From NCBI GenBank assembly GCA_032881465.1, contig CP126168.1, positions 1,798,001-1,862,000 on the forward strand: a stretch of DNA of 64,000 nucleotides, given 5' to 3'. The translations under genes and the position numbers were made by a program. The DNA is from Parvibaculaceae bacterium PLY_AMNH_Bact1. GTDB lineage: Bacteria > Pseudomonadota > Alphaproteobacteria > Parvibaculales > Parvibaculaceae. Positions 58,455 to 64,000 of this stretch are shown in pieces. The notes below the pieces were generated by a model. The model did not search any database. It had not been told where the DNA came from and saw only the letters and a list, made by a program, of their open reading frames with translations. The stretch's first letter is position 1. Every line of letters begins with the position of its first letter.

Positions 58455-60326
58455 TCAATCCACCACCTCGACGTCCACCGTCCACTCAATCGTCTGGTCA
58501 ACGACACCTGTCACTCTAAGTTCAATCTCAGGACCGTTTGCGACCAGCGTTGCGTCCCAGTTTGCATCGGTCTCCTGGGCTGCTCTCAGGGCCGTCACAG
58601 ACCCGACAAGTGCAGCATCAGACGTTGATGTCGTTCCATTCGCTGTTGCGGAGCCACCGGCACCATCTGAGATGATTTCGTTATCCTCAAAGGTTCCGAC
58701 AAGATCGTGGAGTGTGAGCGTGCCCGTCGTCCCGCTATCGCTGTCGGCCACGATCCGAGCCGTTGCTCCCGATGTCGCCCCTGTCAGGACGTTACCGACC
58801 GTAAAGTTGCTCGTCTGCGTGTCATAATCCAGTGCTGCGCCGGGGCGCCGGACTGATGCCGCCAGGTGATAGAAACCGTGGTTCACGCCATTTCGTTGGC
58901 GCCCAATGACCTTGGCTTCAAGATAGGCATGCTGCCCCGGCTCAAGAGCCAACGCCCATGCTTTGGTGGCGGCATCTCCAGCGGTCAGGCCAAAGGATGC
59001 GCCTTTGTTGGCACTCTTGCGCCGCTCCCATGCTGTAGAAACACCGTTGATGGTCGTGTCATCATCTTCCCTGCAGTCCAGGGCAAGGACATTGTGTTGC
59101 GGCGTGGTGAGCGAGACATCCACATCTAGGAATTCTATGTGATGGAAGACAACCGTTTCCAAATTCCCAGCGAGCGCAATAGCTCCGCCTGAGATCTGAC
59201 CGCCCTCAAGGAGAAGGTCGATCACCGTTGCATCGGGATCGTCCGGGGTTTTGTCGGAGACATCGAGATCGGTCGTGTTTGCCTTCCACCAGCAGTCGCG
59301 TAGCCGCAGACCACGTGATCCAATGACTTTCATCGCCGTACCGGTATTCGTGTCAAAACCGACAGACTGGAGCGTGAAGTGCCCACAAGCCGCATCCACA
59401 TGTTCAAATTCGACACCAAGCGCCGAACAAAGGGAGACGGATCCACCGACCCATTGCCCAAACTGGAATGCTGAACCGTTTGCGCCTCCGCCAGCGTCGG
59501 TATCCCCCTTGAGCCGCACTCCGTTGACGCAATCTGAGACATAGAAGTCCTGCAGGGCAAAGCCAAAACCACCACGAACAGAAAGCCCCGTCTCGAAGCG
59601 CTTTACCTCACAATCATGCAACACAATCTGATCGTTTGCTTTGGAGTAGATCCCGACCGATAAGGCAACCTGGCTCACCCCATCGATCGTAAGTCTGGAG
59701 AAACCAGCCCTATCACCGCCGATTGTCGCGATGTTCCCGCTATCTGTACACTTGAGTGTCGTCGCTCCCCTGCCCTGACCTCTCAGGATGACACCTGTCG
59801 GCAGTGTAAAAGCATTGACCGCATAGGTGCCTGCGGGCAGTTCAACAAAACCGCCACCGGCAGAGCCCGCGACCCCGATCGCGGACACTAACGTCGCTGT
59901 ATTCGTGGCGTCACTCGCACCGTCTTCGCCCGTCGCAAGGAAACTACCGAAATCTCGGACATCAATGCGCCGACCCAAATGGTCCGCCAAGCTGACCGCT
60001 TCTGTCCCATCAGAAACGATTACGGTTGCAAGGGATGCGTTCACACCATCGAGCGTGGTCAGTGGAATGCGCTGAACGCCAGTTGTGTCGGTTGAGTTGA
60101 TCGTCAGCTGGTAGGGTTCATTGATGTAGAGGGGCTCACTAAACTTGCCGTAGGAAGTACCGTTTTCTGTTTTTTCTAACAGCGTAACTGGATTAGCCAC
60201 CTCGACCGTCAGGGCTTCATCCTTATAGATGGATGCAAGACTTGTCGTCCCGGCCTGAACAACACGAACCGTGGCAAGACCAAATCCGGGTCGCCACGTA
60301 TCAAACTCCGCTATACGTTGCGCCAT
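58455..60326 (-). CDS. tailspike-like protein with right-handed beta-helix
   Basis: 623 residues. A head-binding-like N-terminus (FDTWRPGFGLATVRVVQAG) with a link motif near IDVRDFGSFLATGEDGASDA, the common pectate-lyase-superfamily start. From about residue 160 the chain has repeated short strands (GGFVELPAGTYAVNAFTLPT, LRGQGRGATTLKC) of a beta-helix through about residue 400. The C-terminal domain may be a trimerisation or receptor domain (VGNVLTGATSGATARIVADS). Substrate glycan unknown. One gene upstream of the gp10-like protein. Confidence 0.75.
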   Translation of the reverse strand: MAQRIAEFDTWRPGFGLATVRVVQAGTTSLASIYKDEALTVEVANPVTLLEKTENGTSYGKFSEPLYINEPYQLTINSTDTTGVQRIPLTTLDGVNASLATVIVSDGTEAVSLADHLGRRIDVRDFGSFLATGEDGASDATNTATLVSAIGVAGSAGGGFVELPAGTYAVNAFTLPTGVILRGQGRGATTLKCTDSGNIATIGGDRAGFSRLTIDGVSQVALSVGIYSKANDQIVLHDCEVKRFETGLSVRGGFGFALQDFYVSDCVNGVRLKGDTDAGGGANGSAFQFGQWVGGSVSLCSALGVEFEHVDAACGHFTLQSVGFDTNTGTAMKVIGSRGLRLRDCWWKANTTDLDVSDKTPDDPDATVIDLLLEGGQISGGAIALAGNLETVVFHHIEFLDVDVSLTTPQHNVLALDCREDDDTTINGVSTAWERRKSANKGASFGLTAGDAATKAWALALEPGQHAYLEAKVIGRQRNGVNHGFYHLAASVRRPGAALDYDTQTSNFTVGNVLTGATSGATARIVADSDSGTTGTLTLHDLVGTFEDNEIISDGAGGSATANGTTSTSDAALVGSVTALRAAQETDANWDATLVANGPEIELRVTGVVDQTIEWTVDVEVVD

Positions 60327-60327
60327 G

Positions 60328-61677
60328 TTATGTCCTCACACACCAGAGACCCGCGACATAAGGCGGTAGGTGATTAATCGCGTCGGATGCCCCGTCTGCG
60401 CCAAATGTTGGATTGCTGAAATAGCTACGATTGTTGGTGCCGGGATTTTGAATCTGCTCGGTCAACGCACCCCCACCAGTGATGGTTTTAACGCCTGACG
60501 GGAGGTTCCCAGCTGTTAGAGTATGGGTTTCAGAACCGCCGACGCTGCCCGCGGCCTTTGTCCCGCTCTGACCAATGACGGCTTTGTCCTGCAGATCCGG
60601 CAGTGAAAACGTGGTGGACCCGTCACCAGGGCCAAACTCACCAGCCGTTTTCGCTCCTTCTGTCGCGGCCAGGTTTCCGTGCGCTTGAACCCAGGTCCAC
60701 AGCCGGGCATAGGTTGTGCGTGATACTTCCGCGCCGTCTAGCGCCAACCAGGGCGTAGGTGCTGTGGCTGCCATGAACAGCTGCGTCGTCCCAACAAACA
60801 GGTCTGCGATGTAGTCTTCAAGCCCAAGTGCCGTTCGCGCGGCAGCGGCGGTTGATGACCCCGTACCACCTTTATTGACAGGCAGCTCTGTGCTGGCATT
60901 GCTGAAATCAATGTTCAGCTTTGCCGAGATCGATCCAATATTCGCAGCAACCGTTTGGATGTCAGCGCTGTCCCCGGCGACCGTCTGGATTTCCGTCTCA
61001 ATCCCCGCGACCGTCGTGATGTTCGCGGAGATGCCTGCAACGGTTGTGATTTCAGATGAGATCCCCACGACTGTCAGGAAATTGGCATCCGCGAGCACCG
61101 CTTCTGCAGAGCCTTGCGCGGTTTCAGCGGCGCTCTGCGCGGTAGCGGCCGCGGTCGCAGATGCAGCTGCTGCGGACGCGGAGGTTGCCGCCGCGATGGA
61201 GAGCGTATTGACCGTCTCCACGTCGACAACCAACAAGAGATGGCCCGCAGTGATATCCGTTTCAATCGTCGTTGCATCGGACAAGAAGTCTTGTGAGGCG
61301 AGGTAGATATTGTCTTGTTTCGCGCCGGAACCACCATAAGCCACGACATCATTGACATAGTATCGCGTCGCCGTAGCGAAATCGCCTTTCCAGGTGCCGC
61401 GTGCTGCAATGACGCCTGTCTCGTGAGACCCAAAGGTCGCGCCAACGACATCAGCAATGACAGGGTCGCCGATGTAGACTGGTCGCGACAATTTGCCGGT
61501 GCTGTCTAAGACTTGTGGGTTTTGAACCACCGCCGTCCCAGTGGGATTTGCGTATAGTGTCGCGAGTTGGTCTGTCTTTAGGCCATCGGAACCAACTTCA
61601 TAGAAAAACACCGACGCTCCGACATAGAGCGGGTTCCCCAGCTGAAAGTCTGCAATTGCGATACGAAAAGCAGTCAT
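60328..61677 (-). CDS. tail fibre with VAGI repeats and phage collar domain
   Basis: 449 residues. N-terminal structural domain (ADFQLGNPLYVGASVFFYEV), Ala/Ser-rich coiled coil (ATSASAAAASATAAATAQSA), then five copies of a 10-residue unit of the type VAGIxxxITT at residues 203-250, and LNIDFSNASTELPVNKGGTG, a common fibre linker. The C-terminus is a phage tail-collar domain (WLALDGAEVSRTTYARLWTW, GDGSTTFSLPDLQDKAVIGQ). It likely binds receptor. Confidence 0.8.
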   Translation of the reverse strand: MTAFRIAIADFQLGNPLYVGASVFFYEVGSDGLKTDQLATLYANPTGTAVVQNPQVLDSTGKLSRPVYIGDPVIADVVGATFGSHETGVIAARGTWKGDFATATRYYVNDVVAYGGSGAKQDNIYLASQDFLSDATTIETDITAGHLLLVVDVETVNTLSIAAATSASAAAASATAAATAQSAAETAQGSAEAVLADANFLTVVGISSEITTVAGISANITTVAGIETEIQTVAGDSADIQTVAANIGSISAKLNIDFSNASTELPVNKGGTGSSTAAAARTALGLEDYIADLFVGTTQLFMAATAPTPWLALDGAEVSRTTYARLWTWVQAHGNLAATEGAKTAGEFGPGDGSTTFSLPDLQDKAVIGQSGTKAAGSVGGSETHTLTAGNLPSGVKTITGGGALTEQIQNPGTNNRSYFSNPTFGADGASDAINHLPPYVAGLWCVRT

Positions 61678-61680
61678 TCG

Positions 61681-62421
61681 CTAGGCTCCGTATGGTTCGC
61701 AAATGGGGGGTGTGGTTTCATGTTCCCGGTTCTCATAAGCTTCCAGCGCTCCCAGCGCTTTCTCCGCCACCTTGCGAAATTCAGCTACGCGTTGCGTCGA
61801 AATGGGGAGAACCGGACCCGACCCAATATCGGCGGCAAGGGCGAACGTCATCCACCTTTGCCAGGCCTGAGAGAACTCCGGTGACAACGATCCATTGGGT
61901 TGCGTACCCGACACTCCTGATGGAGATACATCCGGCGCAAAGGTCTGCACCACCAACTTAACTGTGTAGGTCTCTGTCTCAGTGGACGGTAAGGAGGGAT
62001 AGGTCGACAGCGTCATGCTATCCAGGCGGTCGAGGTAGATTTTGGACGGAATACCTGTGCTCGCAATGTCAGAGACCGTCTCAAACGCGTAGCGCGTGAC
62101 GATCTCAAGATCAGACCTGTGACCGCTTGCGTTCTCAAGCCAGGCTTCAACAGGAAACTGGATGCCATTGCTCGGCATCGCGGCGCCAAGATCATCTTTC
62201 AGGGTGTAGACCTGCTTCCCCGCCTCCAGCGTCAGGGAAACTGTCCCTGGAATGAGCCGAAAAATGCGCGTCGTTCCTGCCCGTTCGGCCAGGATCATAT
62301 CCAACCAGAACAAAGCTTCGCGCATATATTCGGGCTCGGCGGCGGACTCCGACGTCGGAAATGCTCCGATCAATCGGAGCGCCCGCTCGCACACCTCTCG
62401 GCTCAGCAGTTTTCGCGACAT
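61681..62421 (-). CDS. head-tail adaptor, P22 gp4-like
   Basis: 246 residues. Helical start LLSREVCERALRLIGAFPTS with EPEYMREALFWLDMILAERA, then a beta-rich middle and a C-terminal helix. The size and starting helices fit phage head-to-tail adaptor proteins at the portal. It is between the collar fibre and a small virion gene, matching gp4 in P22 order. No lytic motif is seen, although P22 gp4 has one. Confidence 0.6.
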   Translation of the reverse strand: MSRKLLSREVCERALRLIGAFPTSESAAEPEYMREALFWLDMILAERAGTTRIFRLIPGTVSLTLEAGKQVYTLKDDLGAAMPSNGIQFPVEAWLENASGHRSDLEIVTRYAFETVSDIASTGIPSKIYLDRLDSMTLSTYPSLPSTETETYTVKLVVQTFAPDVSPSGVSGTQPNGSLSPEFSQAWQRWMTFALAADIGSGPVLPISTQRVAEFRKVAEKALGALEAYENREHETTPPICEPYGA

Positions 62422-62422
62422 C

Positions 62423-62944
62423 TCAGGCGACTAAACCATCGTCGAGAGCAGGAGGCGTAAACTCATCTTCGCCACCTTCAGACCGTGTGTTGGCCGCATT
62501 CTGTTCAGTCGTTTTGTCAACAATGAAAGCGATCAAATTGTCTTTGCCAGACCGTTTGTTCAGCTTCTCACCGTCCGGGAGGACGTTCGCTCGAAGAACA
62601 AGCGCATCAACGGTCAGCTCATCCAGCTTGGCAACCACTTCATTCGGTTGAAGCTGTAGCTCTTCTCCGGCTTGCAATTCACCCGGTTGCTTTGGAATGC
62701 CATCAAACGGGATGGGCGTCCCTTCCTCATCGGTACAGACGAACGAGGGTGTTTTAAGGAACTTGATCGCAAGCGCAAATGGAAGCTCCCTCGGCGTGTC
62801 ATATTTGAACGTTATGGGGACAGTGCGGCCCTCAAACGGCATTTCGTGAGTCCGGTTCACGTCCTCCTTACACGTTGTATCGAGGACGAAGAGCGTCTCT
62901 TCCTCTTCCTCTGCGTGTGGGGTTTCAATATTTGTCTCTGACAT
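62423..62944 (-). CDS. hypothetical prophage head protein
   Basis: 173 residues, very acidic N-terminus (PHAEEEEETLF) and a C-terminus rich in Asp/Glu/Pro. The middle has FEGRTVPITFKYDTPRELPF and later TVDALVLRANVLPDGEKLNK. No family recognised; the length and neighbours suggest a head or scaffold-associated role. A hairpin with a UUCG loop lies just upstream on the minus strand. Confidence 0.55.
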   Translation of the reverse strand: MSETNIETPHAEEEEETLFVLDTTCKEDVNRTHEMPFEGRTVPITFKYDTPRELPFALAIKFLKTPSFVCTDEEGTPIPFDGIPKQPGELQAGEELQLQPNEVVAKLDELTVDALVLRANVLPDGEKLNKRSGKDNLIAFIVDKTTEQNAANTRSEGGEDEFTPPALDDGLVA

Positions 62945-62980
62945 CGGGGTAATCCTTGTTCGGGGTTAGGTATAGGGAAA

Positions 62981-63015
62981 AGGGCCAGGACCGGTCCGAA
63001 GACCGCCCTGACCCT
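62981..63015 (-). terminator. UUCG-loop hairpin between head genes
   Basis: On the minus strand CGGTC-TTCG-GACCG, with an outer stem AGGGCCAGG / CCTGACCCT (one mismatch). A C(UUCG)G loop is very stable in RNA. It probably lowers expression downstream of the decoration gene. Confidence 0.7.
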
Positions 63016-63034
63016 CCCCCGTCTGACTGACCGC

Positions 63035-63745
63035 TTACGCAGCCAGCAGATATGGTAGGAAGATGAAACCAGCGGCTGTGTCGCTGCCGGCCGACAATGT
63101 CCAGGTGATTTCCTTGCCAGCCTGAGAGACATCGATCTCCGGTGCATCGTCTCCCGCGTTCGCGCTGTCTTGCACAAAGAGCTTCGTACCTAGCGTGGGT
63201 GCAGCATTATCCAGCGTTGCTTTCACAAGCCCCGCAGTCGCCACAGACGCACCATCAACAAAGCCATCCGCATCACCGCTGTCACCGCTGTCTGTGCCGA
63301 CATCAATGGTCTCGGTGGCATCAAGCGTGACCACTTCGACCAATGGGGATGGCAAGACGCCTGCCTTGGTTGGGATAACGAACCCACTCGCGGTTTCGGT
63401 GTCCGCAGTTGTATCGGCAATGTCAAAGGGGACAACCATGCATTGGCTTCGATTGGAGGTATCGATTGACACCTCGTTCGGACCAGACGCCTCGACATCC
63501 TTCACCACGACGAACTGACCGCCAGGGGCAAGAATGTATAGGTCGACCTTGGATACCGACGCATAGAACTCAATCCCACCCCGCGTGGGGGTCATAGGAT
63601 TGGTGAGCGCCGATCCCTCGGCATCGCTTGTGAGGGTTGTTTTCGAAGACCCTCCATTCGTGGCGACAAACACCTTGCCGCCCGCTGTAATGATGGCCCG
63701 ACCGGTTGTCGCGTCCATCAGTTGAAGTCCAAATCTATAGGACAT
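63035..63745 (-). CDS. putative capsid decoration protein
   Basis: 236 residues. Beta-rich: AIITAGGKVFVATNGGSSKT, GGIEFYASVSKVDLYILAPG and a repeated Asp/Thr-rich middle (ETIDVGTDSGDSGDADGF). The end TAAGFIFLPYLLAA is hydrophobic. It lies directly downstream of the capsid gene, the common position for decoration or cement proteins. No family recognised; assignment is positional. Confidence 0.5.
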   Translation of the reverse strand: MSYRFGLQLMDATTGRAIITAGGKVFVATNGGSSKTTLTSDAEGSALTNPMTPTRGGIEFYASVSKVDLYILAPGGQFVVVKDVEASGPNEVSIDTSNRSQCMVVPFDIADTTADTETASGFVIPTKAGVLPSPLVEVVTLDATETIDVGTDSGDSGDADGFVDGASVATAGLVKATLDNAAPTLGTKLFVQDSANAGDDAPEIDVSQAGKEITWTLSAGSDTAAGFIFLPYLLAA

Positions 63746-63774
63746 GCTTGTTCTCCTGATTGAAAATATGATGA

Positions 63775-63792
63775 CCGGGGATGGGTCCCCGG
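63775..63792 (-). terminator. short hairpin after the capsid gene
   Basis: Perfect 7-base inverted repeat CCGGGGA / TCCCCGG, 11 bases after the capsid stop on the minus strand, followed by a weak T-rich stretch. Likely an attenuator. Confidence 0.55.
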
Positions 63793-63802
63793 CCAGACGC
63801 TG

Positions 63803-64000
63803 TTACGCGGCGGCGGCAGTCTTCACCGCGATCGTCCCGAAGTCTTCCCGCGCGTTGTCGTCGTAGGTCGACTTGAATTGCGGTTTCAGAAAGCCGACCT
63901 TCCGTCCAGCAGCAATACCCGGGCGGTTCCCGTAGTCGGTATTGTCCGACTCATTGAAGCCCATATCGCCAATGGTCGCGATGCCACCCGCCTGTGCGCC
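63803..64000 (-). CDS. probable major capsid protein, C-terminus (cut by window)
   Basis: 65 residues are visible, open at the window edge; the start lies to the right. The sequence includes MGFNESDNTDYGNRPGIAAG, GRKVGFLKPQFKS and the end REDFGTIAVKTAAAA. That last strand-type ending is common in major capsid proteins. It heads the late genes here and is followed by a hairpin and the decoration-like gene. The fold (P22 or other HK97-type) cannot be told from 65 residues. Confidence 0.5.
   Translation of the reverse strand, partial: GAQAGGIATIGDMGFNESDNTDYGNRPGIAAGRKVGFLKPQFKSTYDDNAREDFGTIAVKTAAAA

Overview
The window is chromosomal DNA of an alphaproteobacterium. The evidence is the recO-era-rnc-lepB-acpS-pdxJ run, the pyrE-rsh-rpoZ-folK block and the smpB-dapA pair in the order usual for that class. 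BadI-like, nitronate monooxygenase, sulfatase and glutathione S-transferase genes suggest a free-living, probably aquatic, degrader of hydrophobic or sulfated compounds, for example a member of the Parvibaculum/Rhodobiaceae group. That placement is inferred from gene content only.

Region 1 (1-2.5 kb) holds the end of a DUF3179 protein, a single-domain globin, a receiver-domain response regulator and an Hpt-like helical protein. Region 2 (2.5-11.7 kb) is a minus-strand housekeeping block for DNA repair, ribosome and rRNA maturation, protein export, acyl carrier protein activation, pyridoxine, pyrimidine and folate synthesis, and the stringent response. A short palindromic intergenic repeat occurs twice in it. 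Region 3 (11.8-27.1 kb) mixes repair (family-5-type uracil-DNA glycosylase), sulfate-ester and xenobiotic enzymes, smpB, dapA, a soluble lytic transglycosylase with a frameshifted proline-rich tail, metallo-beta-lactamase-fold enzymes and a BadI-like ring-opening hydrolase. Region 4 (27.1-34.3 kb) has two tight minus-strand operons: membrane protein/ATP-grasp ligase/flippase, and a likely metal (zinc) ABC system with DUF2796, an FtsX-type permease and DUF3299. Region 5 (34.3-43.4 kb) holds small-molecule enzymes, a TetR regulator with a perfect operator palindrome, an AHL-lactonase-like enzyme, a 7TM histidine kinase and tRNA-Ser(GCT).

From about 43.4 kb to the right edge lies prophage DNA, open on the right. 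Its late genes run right to left in an order recalling phage P22: capsid, decoration-like protein, gp4-like adaptor, collar fibre, beta-helix spike, gp10-like protein, small virion proteins, three ejection-type proteins, accessory genes, ParB-like protein, then a lysis cassette (DUF5675 protein, two small membrane proteins, overlapping spanins) and a strong terminator. A HicBA toxin-antitoxin pair and an exactly 10-bp-phased TGCAG repeat lie at the left edge. No integrase, terminase or portal is in the window. The most unusual prophage content is a cofactorless-looking hydroxylase-plus-cupin insertion (an Asp/Asn beta-hydroxylase-type 2-oxoglutarate oxygenase followed by a cupin) directly upstream of the first ejection-protein gene, and a block of small secreted cysteine-rich proteins beside a ribbon-helix-helix regulator.
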